Part shown: in pieces, positions 9,318 to 19,082 of the stretch
How the letters are laid out: every line of letters starts with the position of its first letter
Position numbering within the stretch: position 1 is the stretch's first letter
Assembly: GCA_027493625.1 (NCBI GenBank)
Contig: JAOSKM010000003.1
Coordinates: 372,001-436,000 of the forward strand
DNA length: 64,000 nucleotides
Direction: 5' to 3'
Source of the DNA: Planctomycetota bacterium
Lineage (GTDB): Bacteria; Planctomycetota; UBA8742; UBA2392
The notes under the pieces: model-generated
What the model saw: only the letters and a program-made list of their open reading frames with translations
Databases searched by the model: none
What the model was told of the DNA's origin: nothing
Position numbers and translations under genes: made by a program

Positions 9318-11191
9318 TCATCCACCCCCGCCGCGCAGCGGAAGCCGATGTCGAAGCTGCGGTACCCCGGCTCGCGCAGCTCGCGCGCGGCGCAACGCAC
9401 GCCGCTCGGGTTCGAGCGCGAAGATCCGCCGGCGACGAAACCCTCCGCCGTCCACTCCGCCACGTTGCCCGCCATGTGCAGGCAGCCGAAGGGCGAGGCC
9501 CCGCCCGGGAACGAGTCGGCGGGTGCGGCGTAGATGAAGCCGTCCTTCTCGCCCCACTTCTCGCCGCCGGTGTTGGCGCGCGCGTAGTCCCAGCTGTTTC
9601 CCCAGGGCCACGCCCGGCCGTCGGAGCCGCGCGCCGCGGCCTCCCGCTCATGGGCGGTGGGCAGGCGCTTGCCCGCCCAGCGCGCGTAGGCGAAGGCGTC
9701 CCACCAGTCCACGCCGACCACCGGGTCTTCAGGCCGGCGGAAGGTCTCGGCGTCGAAGGGAGCCAGCTCGGCAGCGCCCGACTTCCGGAACAGCGGCGGC
9801 CGGAACTCCCGCCAGTAGCGCGGCGTGTGGTCCTTGCCGGCGGGCTGTTCCGGGTGGTCGAAGCGCGCGGGGTCGTCGGCAATCGCGGCCAGGAACTCGG
9901 CGTACTCGCGGTTGGTCACCTCGCGCAGGTCGATGCGGAAGGCCTCCAGCTTGACCGCCGCGGGCTCGTCGCCCAGCAGGTACTCGCCGGCCGGCACGCG
10001 AACCAGGCTGCCCAGCACCGGGCGGCCTTCGGGCCAGGGCGGCAGGACGGCCGGCGCGGTGCGGGCGGCTTCCTGTCTCATGGCGGGCAGAACGGGGGGC
10101 GTGACGGCGGCGGGCGTGGCGAGACCCGCGCCCAGCGCCGCCCAACCCGAGGAGCGATGCACCGCGCCGTCGGCGTCCACCACCAGCGCCTCAACGTCCG
10201 GCTGGCGCTCGACCCACTCCAGCCCGAGCCGGGGCCCCATCACGAACACCGCCGTGGCGAAGGCGTCGGCCGCCGCGGGATCGGGCGTCATCACCGTGAC
10301 GCTCAGGCAGTGGTCCACGGGGCGGCCGGTGCGCGGGTCGAGGATGTGCCCGTAGCGCCGGCCGTCGCGCTCGATGAAGCGCTGCGTGTTGCCCGATGTG
10401 GCGATTGCGATGTCGCCCGCGGCGAACTGCTCGATGTACTGGCCCTCCCACAGCGGGTGGTCGATGCCCACCACCCACGGGCCGGTGGTCTTGCGCCCCA
10501 GCAGGTAGAGGTCGCCGCCGGCGCTGACGGCCGCGCGCGTGACGCCGTGGGCCTTCAGCACCTCGATGGCGGCGCCCGCTGCGTAGCCCTTGCCGACGGC
10601 GCCGAGGTTCAGCTTCATGCCGGCCTCAGGCAGGAAGGCGGTATCGGCGCCGAACTGGATGCGGTCCGCGCCGACCAGCCTGACGGCGGCCTGCAGCTCG
10701 GCGGCCGTGGGCAGCGGGCGTTCCGGGTCGCGGAACGGCCAGAGGTCCCAGGCGGGGCCGATCGTGACGTCGAAGGCGCCGCCGGTCCTGGCGTGCAGTT
10801 GCTGCGACAGCCGCAGCACGCGCAGGGTTTCCGCGCTGACCTTCACCGGCCCCAGCCCGGCCCGCGCGTTCAGCAGCGAGATCTCGCTGCCCGGCCGCCA
10901 CGAGGTCAGCAGGTCATCCAGCTCGCGCATGCGGCGCTCGGCGGCCTGGATCGCGGCGGCGGCCTGCTGCTCGCGGCCTTCCACCACGAACACGAAGCTG
11001 GTTCCCATCAGCACCACCTCGCGGCGCACCAGGTCGCGGCTGCTGTTCCAGCTGCCCTGGTCGCTGGTGCTGAAGGCGGGCGGCGCGTCCTGCCCGGGCG
11101 CGGCGGGCGTCGGGCGCAGCAGCAGCCCGAGGCTGACGGCGGAGGCCACGCCCGCGACCAGCAGCAGCGCGCTGATGCTTCGGCTGTTCAT
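9314..11191 (-). CDS. ApbE FMN transferase fused to FGE-sulfatase domain
   Basis: 625 aa, anchored or secreted by an N-terminal hydrophobic segment (ISALLLVAGVASAVSLGLLL). Residues about 55-350 form an ApbE domain, which moves FMN from FAD onto a Thr/Ser of NqrB/RnfD-like proteins in the periplasm; visible are MGTSFVFVV, WRPGSEISLLN, NLGAVGKGYAAG, AVSAGGDLYLLG, ATSGN and HILDPRTGRP. Residues about 390-620 form a formylglycine-generating-enzyme fold domain: RVPAGEYLLG, VDWWDAFAYARWAGKRLPTAHERE, PWGNSWDYARANTGG, GNVAEWTAEG and IGFRCAAG. The presumed client is the NqrB/RnfD protein two genes downstream. The role of the FGE domain is unknown; many such domains bind glycans or proteins rather than oxidise Cys. 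Both ends overlap neighbours by four bases (ATGA), so co-translation is expected. I do not know this two-domain fusion as a characterised protein. Confidence 0.88.
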   Translation of the reverse strand: MNSRSISALLLVAGVASAVSLGLLLRPTPAAPGQDAPPAFSTSDQGSWNSSRDLVRREVVLMGTSFVFVVEGREQQAAAAIQAAERRMRELDDLLTSWRPGSEISLLNARAGLGPVKVSAETLRVLRLSQQLHARTGGAFDVTIGPAWDLWPFRDPERPLPTAAELQAAVRLVGADRIQFGADTAFLPEAGMKLNLGAVGKGYAAGAAIEVLKAHGVTRAAVSAGGDLYLLGRKTTGPWVVGIDHPLWEGQYIEQFAAGDIAIATSGNTQRFIERDGRRYGHILDPRTGRPVDHCLSVTVMTPDPAAADAFATAVFVMGPRLGLEWVERQPDVEALVVDADGAVHRSSGWAALGAGLATPAAVTPPVLPAMRQEAARTAPAVLPPWPEGRPVLGSLVRVPAGEYLLGDEPAAVKLEAFRIDLREVTNREYAEFLAAIADDPARFDHPEQPAGKDHTPRYWREFRPPLFRKSGAAELAPFDAETFRRPEDPVVGVDWWDAFAYARWAGKRLPTAHEREAAARGSDGRAWPWGNSWDYARANTGGEKWGEKDGFIYAAPADSFPGGASPFGCLHMAGNVAEWTAEGFVAGGSSRSNPSGVRCAARELREPGYRSFDIGFRCAAGVDE

Positions 11192-12093
11192 GGCGCCTCC
11201 CGGGCGCTAAGCGCGCAGCGGAAGCCGACGTCGTTGAAGTAGTGGTGGGGGTTGTGGGCGTGGCGCCGGGCGCGCCGCGCGAACTCAGGCCCCGGCGAGA
11301 ACCAGGCCCCTCCGCGCACCGCCTTGCGCGTCGAGCGCTCGTTGCCCGCGACCGCGCCCGCCGCCGCGACCTCCGGCCTGGGGGGCGCGCCGTCTTCGGG
11401 GCCACGGGGGTTGCTGGCCAGTCCCTGCGCGGCGTAGTCGCGGTAGATGTAGCGGTCGTACCAGTCGCCGCACCACTCGCGCACGTTGCCGCCGAGGTTC
11501 AGCACGCCGTGCGCGCTGCGGTCGCCTTCGCTGCTCGCCGCCAGGGGGCCCGCGTCAAGCGCGCGGTCGGTGACGGCGACGGCATGCCACTCGTCGCCCC
11601 ACGGGTAGCGCGCCGCGCCGCAGGCGGCCTCCCACTCCGCCTCGGTGGGCAGGCGGCGCCCGGCCCAGCGCGCGTAAGCCTGCGCGTCGAACCAGGTCAC
11701 GAAGCGCACGGGCAGCAGCTCCTCGCCGGCCTGGAAGCCGCGCTGCCAGGGGCCCTGCGGGCTGTAGCCCGTGGCCTCAAGGAAGCGCGCGAACTGCGCG
11801 TTGCTGACCTCGTGGCGGTCGATGAAGAAGGCGTCCAGCTCCACCTCCGCCATCGGCTGCTCGTCGTAGCGGCCGGCATCGTCGCCCAGCCTGCGGCGCC
11901 CGGCGGGAACCAGCAGCAGCTCGGCGCCGTCGCTGTCCGCGCGCCAGCCGTCGCCCGCGCGGCGCACGCCCTCGGCCGTGTACTCGACGGCGGGCGCGGG
12001 CGCCGGGACGTCGGCGGGGCGGTTGCCGTCACCGCCGCAGCCCGCCAGCGCCAGCAGCGCGGCCAGCAGCATGGATGTGCGGGCGCCGCTCAT
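11188..12093 (-). CDS. FGE-sulfatase domain lipoprotein
   Basis: 301 aa. Signal peptide with lipobox (LLALAGCGG) predicts a lipid-anchored periplasmic or outer-membrane protein. The rest is a formylglycine-generating-enzyme (SUMF1) fold: LLLVPAGRRRLGDD, FFIDRHEVSNAQFARFLEATGY, FVTWFDAQAYARWAGRRLPTEAEWE, YPWGDEW, NLGGNVREWCGDWYDRY, RKAVRGGAWFSPG and DVGFRCALS. It resembles the C-terminal half of the next gene and the two probably derive from a common ancestor. It has no obvious sulfatase client here; in cytochrome operons such proteins may be structural or binding partners, which is an inference. It overlaps both neighbours by four bases. Confidence is high for the fold and low for a catalytic role. 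Confidence 0.88.
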   Translation of the reverse strand: MSGARTSMLLAALLALAGCGGDGNRPADVPAPAPAVEYTAEGVRRAGDGWRADSDGAELLLVPAGRRRLGDDAGRYDEQPMAEVELDAFFIDRHEVSNAQFARFLEATGYSPQGPWQRGFQAGEELLPVRFVTWFDAQAYARWAGRRLPTEAEWEAACGAARYPWGDEWHAVAVTDRALDAGPLAASSEGDRSAHGVLNLGGNVREWCGDWYDRYIYRDYAAQGLASNPRGPEDGAPPRPEVAAAGAVAGNERSTRKAVRGGAWFSPGPEFARRARRHAHNPHHYFNDVGFRCALSAREAP

Positions 12094-15000
12094 TCGATCG
12101 CCTTCATGAAGTTGACCAGGTCCTCGATCTGCCGCGGCGTGAGGTGCGAGGTGCCGCCGTGGGTGTCGATCGCGCGGTCGAGCGGGTTCAGCCGCCCGTC
12201 CGGGTGGCGGGCGGTGATTTCATTGAAGCCGCGCTCGAGCCGCCCGGGGCGAACGTCTTCCGTGCCCTGCAGGTACGGGTAGCGCCCGCGGCGCAGGGCC
12301 GGGTGGCCCGGCGTGCACAGCACCTCGCGCAGCGAGCGCGCCCGCCCGTGGTGCAGGAAGGTGGGCGGCCGGAACAGGATGCCGCGCAGCTGCATGGTGG
12401 TGAAGCTTCCCTCGCGCTGCTCTACGCGGCCGGGGTCTTCGGGCTCGGCGTCGACGCTTTCTCCGTTGGCGCGCTGCACGGCGCGCACGCCGGCCAGGGT
12501 GTAGCTGGCGTCGCGGCGCGTGATGGTGGTGAGTGTGGGCAGCGCGCGGCGGTCGTTGGGCGCCAGCAGCTGCGTCTTGTTGGTGAACTCCGGCGCGGTG
12601 TGGCACACGCCGCACATCACGCTCGCGTCGTTGAACAGCACGGCGCCGCGCCGCACGGAGGGGTTGCGCCGGTCGATCGGGTTGGGCAGCAGGTGGGTGG
12701 TGTTGCCCAGCCAGGCGCCGGTGTAGCGGTAGAGGTCGGCCAGCCCGGCGGCGTGCCCGAAGTAGCGCATGGACTGGCGGCGCCAGAACTCTTCGCGGCG
12801 CTCATCGAGGTCGTAGCCCGGCGCCCCGAGCTTGTAGACGGTGACGCGCTCCTTGATTTCCTCGTGGCGCGGGCGGCGCAGCGCGTGCGGCACGGGCGAG
12901 TTCACGCCGGTGAAGTCGCCGGCCCAGATCGGGCGGTCGAAGTCCTGCGAGCCGGCGGGCTCGTTCAGGTCGGCGCCCTGGCCCTCCGACAGGCGGTGGG
13001 TGCCCTCGAAGTAGTAGGGCTGGATGGCGAAGATGTTGCGCATCTGCGGGATGTTCAGCGTGCCGCCGCTGGTGATGTGCCCGTCGCGGGTCTGGCCGAT
13101 CACTTCGCTGGCGCCGGAGGGGCGGCCGTCGCCCATGTCGCGGTAGTGGCAGTGCAGGCAGGAAGTGTCGCCATCGCTGGTGAAGACGCTGGTGTGCACC
13201 AGCAGCTCGCCCTTCTCTGCGTCGGTGTCCATGGGCGGGCGCGACAGCGCCCCGACCGCCAGCTCGGCGCTCTCGCCTGTTGACGTGTCAATGATGGTGA
13301 GCGATTCGCCGAGCTGGTTGGCGGCGAACAGCAGCCCGGCCGAGGGGGTGCCCGCCCTGCCGGCCGCAAGCCCTGCCGGGCGCAGGCCGGTGGGGAACAC
13401 CCGGGTGGGCGTGAGCCGCAGGGCCGGGTCGGCGGCGCGCGGGTCCAGCTCGTGCTCGACGACCTCGAAGCTGCCGGCCATGGCGACGTACAGCCGGCCG
13501 TCCATCACGGCCCAGGCTTCGGGGAACGCGCCGTGCACGCGCTGCAGCTCGGGCGGGATGTCGCCTTTGCAGTCGCCGGTGGTGGCCTCGGCGGTGTCGC
13601 TGGTGTAGCGCACCCAGCCGGGGTGGGCCTCGTAGCGGTTGGCCAGCAGCAGGTACTCGAGCGCCGCGCCGGGCGCGGGGATTGCCAGTCTTGACAGGTC
13701 AACGACAAGCAGGTCGTTCTGGATGTCGCGCATGCGCGCGTTCCAGGTGCCGTCCACGGCGTCGAATTCGCCCAGCACCGCCTGCTGCTCCAGCGGCCGG
13801 GGGTCGGTGGTGGCGGGGTCGCGCAGGATGCTGAACTCGGCGGCCGGGTGGTCACGGTCGCGGGTCTCGGCGCCGAGGGGGTCGCGGGCCGGGTGCGCGC
13901 CGAAGCCGGCGCCGAAGGTCAGCACCACCAGCTGGCCGTCCACCACGGCGAGCTCGTTGACGGGGCTGCCGGTGTAGATGGCGCCCACCTCGCGCAGCGC
14001 CGCGGTGTCGACGATCGAGACGTCGCTGGTGCCGGTGTTGCCCACGAACAGGTGGCGCCCGTCGGCGCTGAGCGCGAGGTCCTTGGGGTGGCTGCCCTCG
14101 TTGCCGACCGGGATGCCCGGCCCGCCCTCGCCCTGCAGTATCCAGCGACGCAGGCTCTCGAGCTCGGGCTCGCCGGGCTGGAAGCACGCGCCGCCGGCAT
14201 GGAACTCCGGCGTCAGGCGCTGGTCGCCGTAGCCGCCGAGCGAGCGCGGCACCACCGCGCGGTACAGCAGGCTTTCCTCGGGGCGGCCGCCGACGCTGAA
14301 CTCGACCGCGCTCAGGAAGTTCTCGGTCGCGTCGTCGCCGCACTGGAAGCCGCCCGCGCCCCAGGCGTGGCACGAGCCGCAGCGCGCCCGCAGGATCGCG
14401 TTGATGCCGCCTGCGCCGCGCTGCGCGGCCTGCCGGATCTGCTCGAGGCTGAAGCCGCGCGCCAGCAGCTCCTGCTCAAGCTCGGGGCCGGGCTGCGGGT
14501 CGCCCAGGAACGCGCGCTCGTTGAAGCCGCCCTGCGCCACGACACGTCCGCGCAGGAAGTCGTCGCCGAACTCCAGCTCGGCGACCAGCACCTGGTCAAG
14601 GTAGCCGTTGGCCAGGAAGGCGCGCCTGCCGTCGGGGCTGAAGGCGAGCCCGTGGCAGTAGAAATCGGCGGGGATCTCGGCGCTGACCACGTCGCGCAGG
14701 GTATCGATCACGCTGGCGTAGTTCGACAGCTCGTTGGTCACCACCAGGAAGCGCCCGCGCGGGTGCGGGTAGATGCCGTAGGGGCGCGCCCCCACGCCGA
14801 TGCGCTTCAGCACCCTGCGTGTTGACACGTCAATAACCGCGACCTCCCGCCCCGGCCGGGCCTCGGTGCCGGTCAGCACCACGTACAGCTTGTCGCCCCG
14901 CGGGCCGAGCGCCATGCGGCCGGGGCGGTCGCGCCCCGGCTGGGGCTCGGGAAGGGGTTGTTGTTGGGCACCGGCTCGAGGTCGCGGCGTTCAAAGCGTG

Positions 15001-15169
15001 CGCCGTAGCGCCACACCTCGCTGGTCAGCGTGCTGAAACGCGTGCGCGTCCAGGTGCGCTCCGGCCGAGGCTCCGGGGCGCTGCCCGCGACCGGCAGGCT
15101 TCCCAGCAGCGCGAACAGCGCTGCCAAACCCCCGGCCATGACCATGGCGATCGTGCCTGCCCGCTTCAT
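12090..15169 (-). CDS. Beta-propeller cytochrome c protein, secreted (apparent frameshift near 14946)
   Basis: About 1,026 residues once repaired. The N-terminus (MKRAGTIAMVMAGGLAALFALLG) is a signal peptide read from ATG 15169; after NNNPF the frame runs off, but adding one base to the CCC run near 14946-14953 joins it to the long downstream frame. That frame begins with YVTN-type propeller repeats (KLYVVLTGTEA, VAVIDVSTRRVLKRIGVG, GLAFSPDGRRAFLANG, HLFVGNTGTSDVSIVDT) and contains three haem sites: CGSCH, CLHCH and CGVCH. The last part, with TAPEFTN and FLHHGRARSLREVL, recalls the di-haem peroxidase/MauG cytochrome fold. Likely periplasmic electron-transfer or substrate-binding partner of the operon. 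Start overlaps the upstream stop by four bases, as does the end with the FGE lipoprotein. Confidence 0.8.
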
Positions 15170-18100
15170 CCGCCGCCTCCCCGGAACGTCGCCCCCAGGT
15201 CGATCCAGCGCGCCAGCGTCAGCAGTTCCTGCGCGGTGAGCGGGTTCTGCGCCGGGTGCGGCCCGTCCTCGAACAGCGCGCGCGGCGCCTTGAGTTCGCG
15301 CCCTCCCAGCACCTCGATCAGCCAGCTCTCGATGGCCAGCGCCTCGCGCTCGTTGATGTAGCGCTTGGCAGCGAAGTTGCGCGAAGCCGGGTCTTCCAGG
15401 CGGTGCAGGCTCTCGTAGCTGACCGTGAAGTGGCGCGTGGGCGCGCCGCGCAGGTCAAGGGCCGCGCCCTCGCCGTGGCAGGAGACGCACTTGGCGTCCA
15501 GGATCGGCTGCACGTCGCGGCGGAAGTCGACGCCGAACGCGGCCTGCGCCGGCGCCGCGTAGCCCGCGCCGACGGGGCGGCGGCGCGCGCGGGTGGTGGG
15601 GTCCCAGTTCGCCATCACGCGCGACGATGCGGTGGCTATGTCCGGCGGGCCCAGCTGGTCCTGCGGCGCGCCCGTCAGGCTGCCGTGGCAGCCGGCGCAG
15701 CGCGTGGGGAACACCGGGCGCGGAATCGCGAACGTAAGCCGCTCGCCGGGCTGCGTGTAGAACCAGCGGTTCATGCTGTGCAGCGCCATGCGCTCCGCGT
15801 TCAGGCCCTGCAGGATCAGAGGCTGCTCGGGCGGCACCGCCGCGTAGAACGAGCCGTCGGGCTCGAGCGGCACCTCGGCCACGATGCGCGCCCGCGTGCG
15901 CACGCCCAGCCCGTCGCGCGTGGCGAACGGGTCGGCCGCGCCCTCGGGGTGGCCGACGCCGTCCCGGCCGGGCAGCTCCTGGGCGATGATGCGTACGAAG
16001 CGCAGCTCTTCGCCGTCGCCGCGCGGCAGCGTGCCGCGGATGCGCCGGGGCTCCAGCGGCGCGAAGTTGGTGAGGAAGGCCTCCAGCAGCGGGTAGTCGT
16101 AGCACTCGATGTCGGCCGGCGTCCCGGCGGGCACGCGCAGCACGCCGAAGTCCTCGTGCGGCTCGGGCAGGTCGCCGCGCTGCGAGAATTTCTGGTGGCG
16201 GCTGGGTGTCTCTTTCAGCCGCACCAGCAGCGGGCGCGGGCAGTATTCCGCGAAGCCGGGGCTCGAGCAGGCCAGCGTCTCGATCTCGACCGGCCCGGCG
16301 CAGAGCCCGTCCTCGGACTGGATCGAGCGCGGGAAGCGCAGCACGGCGATGTCCCAGTCCGGGTCTGCCCGCGGGTCCAGGTGATCGAGCCCCGGCGCGC
16401 GCGCCACCAGGATGCGCCCGTCCGGCAGCGGATAGGGGTCGCGGAACGCCCCGCCCGGCGAGCGGCCGGTGACGTTGACCGCGGACTCGCCGGTCTCGGG
16501 CAGCAGGGTGTGCTGCGCGGGCAGAAAGCGCACGCCGGAGAAGTCGCCCTGGCCGTGGGCGGCGTAGGGAAAGTGGTCGACGGGGTTGTCGGGCTCGACG
16601 TTGACGCCGAAGCCGTGGTCCGCGACCACCAGCACGCCGCCGCCCCACAGGTTGCGCGGGTCGAGCGCCAGCCGCACCTCCAGCCCGCTGGGAAGCTCGC
16701 GCGAATCGAAGTAGAGCGGATAGCGCGAGCGGTTGCCGCCGTGGATGTGGTAGTCCCAGCCGCCGGCGTGCGCGCGGAAGATCGCGCCGTTGTAGACCGG
16801 CTTGCCGTCCTGGAAGCCCAGGTTGCGCACCGAGGTGAACATCACCTCGCCGTCGCTGCGCATGCTGGGGCGGCGCTCCTGCGCGTGCGTGAAGGTCATG
16901 CGACGCCGGCTGGCGTGCGGGTTGCCCGGCACCAGGCTCCAGATGTCGAAGGACGGCGCGACGGCCGGGCCGTCGTGCTCGATCACGTACACGCTGCGGC
17001 GGTCCAGCTCGAAGTCGACCGGGCGATCGAGGACCAGCGCCGAGCCCGCCCCGGCTGCCAGGTGGCGCGCGATCACGCGGGTCTGCCCCTTGCCGGGGCC
17101 GGCCACGAAGGCGATTTCGCGGCCTTCGAAGCTGCCGGGCGCCTCGGTGCGCTGGGCGTCCAGCAGGCGGTCGTTGCCGCCGCCGTCGGCCTCGCCCAGG
17201 ATGCCCCAGGGCTCGCAGGCCGCCCAGGCGCCGGCGGCGTTGGAGGCGTAGGCCACGCCGACGTCATCGAGCACCACGCCCTCGCGGTCGGCGGGGCCGG
17301 GAATGTAGCAGGGGTCGACGTGGTGGATCAGCGTGCCGTCGGGCGTGCGCGCGTCGTCGAAGCTGAGCTGGCGGAAACTTCCTTCCGTATAGTTAAGCGC
17401 GTCGTCGAGCCGCAGCTCGTACAGCCGGAAACCCTCCCCGGCCGCGCGCCGCATGGAGAACACGATCGCGCGCGCGTCGTAGCGCACGTCCAGAGCCTGG
17501 ATCTCGACGGGTTCGTCGTGAAAGCGCGCCGTGAGGTTGAATGGCTCGCCCTGCTGCGGCTGCAGCCAGATGTCCGAGCCGGGGTGGAAGGGCTCCAGCT
17601 CCAGGGCCTTGCGCGGCGCGTGGCGCGGGCCGCGGATGAAGGCCACGCCGCGCAGGCGTCCCAGCTCGCTTTCCGGCACGGGCTCGCCGCCGGAGCGCAG
17701 CCTGCGGGTCAGGGCGCGGCGCTCCAGCCCCAGCCATTCCAGCAGCAGGCCGACGTCGGGATCGTCGAAGTTTTCAAAGAACTGCTCGTTGCCGCCGCGC
17801 TGGTGGATGCCGCCCTCGCGGATCGGCAGGTTCTTGAGGATGATGCGGCTCTGCTTCAGGTCGCCGCCCAGGTTGGTGAAGCGGCACACCGCGCCCAGCA
17901 TCGCCTCGCGGTTCGCCAGCACCATCGCGCGCGAGAAGCGGCGGGCGTCGCCCTGCGCGGCCGGCAGCGGCGGCTGCAGCTTGAGGTCGTTGAACACCAT
18001 GGGCCCGTGGCATGAGGCCAGGAAGCAGCTGTTGCGCTCCATGACGCCCAGCACGTGGTCGCGGAAGAACTCGACCTCGGGGCTGAGCGCGGGCAGGGTT

Positions 18101-18621
18101 CGCGGGTCGGCCTGCTGCTCGGCGACGATCCAGTCGCGCAGGGCGCGGTAGCCGGGGTCGTCGGCGCCGTGGAAGACGTCGAGCCCGGCATGGGGCGTGC
18201 CGCCCATCGACTCGGCCAGCGGGCGGCGCAGCAGCTCGCTGAACTCGGGGTCTTCGCCGAACGCAATGTTCTCGTGACCCGCGGGGCCGATCGCCGCGCG
18301 GCGCGTGATCTCGAGCGTGTCCGCGTCGCGGGCGATGCGCCCGCTGCGACGCTCGACCGGGAAGTAGAAGGCGCCGGCGTGGCCGGGGCGCGCGATGAAA
18401 GCCGCGTAGCCGGAGGCATCGACGTCATGGCAGCCGCCTGCGCAGCGGGTCTCGAGCACCGGCGCGACGTCGCGGCTGAACCGCGCCAGCAGCGGGTCCG
18501 GCTCGGGCGGCGGCGGCGGCTTGCCTGCCCCGCAGGAGCCCAGGCCCAGGGCACCGCACGCCAGCGCCAGGCCCAGCAACAGGGCGGCCAGACCGAACGA
18601 CCGCTTTGCATGATCCGCCAT
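15166..18621 (-). CDS. Multihaem lipoprotein with propeller domain, possibly HzsA-like
   Basis: About 1,151 aa, first gene of the operon. Signal peptide with lipobox (LGSCGAG) then a proline run. Haem-type motifs: CAGGCH (Cx3CH) and CFLASCH (Cx4CH), both non-canonical, in the N-terminal part, and CAGCH and CVSCH near the C-terminus. The centre has TolB/propeller-like repeats (RRPSMRSDGEVMFTSVR, RDPYPLPDGRILVARAP, DPDWDIAVLRFPRS). That layout (N-terminal haem, middle propeller, C-terminal haems) resembles the widespread proteins carrying the hydrazine-synthase-alpha middle domain; I cannot confirm the domain match and do not claim hydrazine synthesis. Start ATG 18621 puts the lipobox at a normal distance; a GTG at 18639 is possible. 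A good -10 box lies 27 bases upstream. Stop overlaps the next start. Confidence 0.75.
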   Translation of the reverse strand: MADHAKRSFGLAALLLGLALACGALGLGSCGAGKPPPPPEPDPLLARFSRDVAPVLETRCAGGCHDVDASGYAAFIARPGHAGAFYFPVERRSGRIARDADTLEITRRAAIGPAGHENIAFGEDPEFSELLRRPLAESMGGTPHAGLDVFHGADDPGYRALRDWIVAEQQADPRTLPALSPEVEFFRDHVLGVMERNSCFLASCHGPMVFNDLKLQPPLPAAQGDARRFSRAMVLANREAMLGAVCRFTNLGGDLKQSRIILKNLPIREGGIHQRGGNEQFFENFDDPDVGLLLEWLGLERRALTRRLRSGGEPVPESELGRLRGVAFIRGPRHAPRKALELEPFHPGSDIWLQPQQGEPFNLTARFHDEPVEIQALDVRYDARAIVFSMRRAAGEGFRLYELRLDDALNYTEGSFRQLSFDDARTPDGTLIHHVDPCYIPGPADREGVVLDDVGVAYASNAAGAWAACEPWGILGEADGGGNDRLLDAQRTEAPGSFEGREIAFVAGPGKGQTRVIARHLAAGAGSALVLDRPVDFELDRRSVYVIEHDGPAVAPSFDIWSLVPGNPHASRRRMTFTHAQERRPSMRSDGEVMFTSVRNLGFQDGKPVYNGAIFRAHAGGWDYHIHGGNRSRYPLYFDSRELPSGLEVRLALDPRNLWGGGVLVVADHGFGVNVEPDNPVDHFPYAAHGQGDFSGVRFLPAQHTLLPETGESAVNVTGRSPGGAFRDPYPLPDGRILVARAPGLDHLDPRADPDWDIAVLRFPRSIQSEDGLCAGPVEIETLACSSPGFAEYCPRPLLVRLKETPSRHQKFSQRGDLPEPHEDFGVLRVPAGTPADIECYDYPLLEAFLTNFAPLEPRRIRGTLPRGDGEELRFVRIIAQELPGRDGVGHPEGAADPFATRDGLGVRTRARIVAEVPLEPDGSFYAAVPPEQPLILQGLNAERMALHSMNRWFYTQPGERLTFAIPRPVFPTRCAGCHGSLTGAPQDQLGPPDIATASSRVMANWDPTTRARRRPVGAGYAAPAQAAFGVDFRRDVQPILDAKCVSCHGEGAALDLRGAPTRHFTVSYESLHRLEDPASRNFAAKRYINEREALAIESWLIEVLGGRELKAPRALFEDGPHPAQNPLTAQELLTLARWIDLGATFRGGGG

Positions 18622-18647
18622 GAAACACCCGGGACACACCGGCCCGG

Positions 18648-18653
18648 ATTATA
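18648..18653 (-). promoter_or_regulatory. Candidate -10 box for the cytochrome/NqrB operon
   Basis: On the minus strand the hexamer is TATAAT, a perfect sigma-70 -10, about 27 bases before ATG 18621, which would give a short leader. The -35 position reads ATTTTC with a 17-base spacer, which is poor, so an activator may be needed. No other promoter-like site is visible before any of the six overlapping genes. Confidence 0.45.
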
Positions 18654-18697
18654 ACAAGACAAGCGGGTATGAAAATCTATATAACGCCCACGTGGGC

Positions 18698-19003
18698 TCA
18701 GGGGCTGGTGTTGAAGGCGCGCCGGTAGCAGTACACGAAACCCGAGTTGTCGCGCTGGCCGATCGTGCAGCCCTTCCTGGCGAAGTGGCCGGTAATCGCG
18801 TCCGCCCGCTCGTCGGTCAGGGCGTTCAGCACCAGGCACACGTGCTTGTCCCGGTTCACGCCGTGCTGCTGCAGCGTGGCATCCAGATCATCGGCCACGC
18901 CCACCACGAAGGCGTCGTGGTCGCGGCCGTTGCGCTGGATGAACCCCTCGATCTGCGTGATCAGGGTGGCCGAGATCAGGGACCGTTTCTGCTCGTCGCT
19001 CAT
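18698..19003 (-). CDS. Small hypothetical protein
   Basis: 101 aa from ATG 19003 (MSDEQKRSL), or 121 aa from ATG 19063 with a low-complexity basic leader. The sequence is charged and soluble, with no signal peptide or membrane segment; notable pieces are TQIEGFIQRNGRDHDAFVVGVADD and HVCLVLNALTDERADAITGHFARKG. I do not recognise the family. It is divergent from the HMG-CoA-lyase-like gene (19083), so the 80 bases between them should carry both promoters if the shorter start is right. It ends 77 bases before the start of the large cytochrome operon on the same strand, and that operon has its own -10 box. Base composition and codon use match the neighbours, which supports a real gene. Confidence 0.6.
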   Translation of the reverse strand: MSDEQKRSLISATLITQIEGFIQRNGRDHDAFVVGVADDLDATLQQHGVNRDKHVCLVLNALTDERADAITGHFARKGCTIGQRDNSGFVYCYRRAFNTSP

Positions 19004-19082
19004 GCCCTGAGTTTGCCTCGCGCCGGGTTTGCGGGGAAGCTGCTGCTGTTTGCCTTGCGTCATGCATTGGTATGCTCAGGGC

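Noticed and set aside
11242..12282. Plus-strand frame opposite the FGE lipoprotein
   Set aside because: Antisense of a recognised gene with no family motif.
15166..18621. Hydrazine synthase and anammox lifestyle
   Set aside because: Resemblance is limited to domain layout and unusual haem spacing; beta/gamma subunits and other anammox genes are absent.
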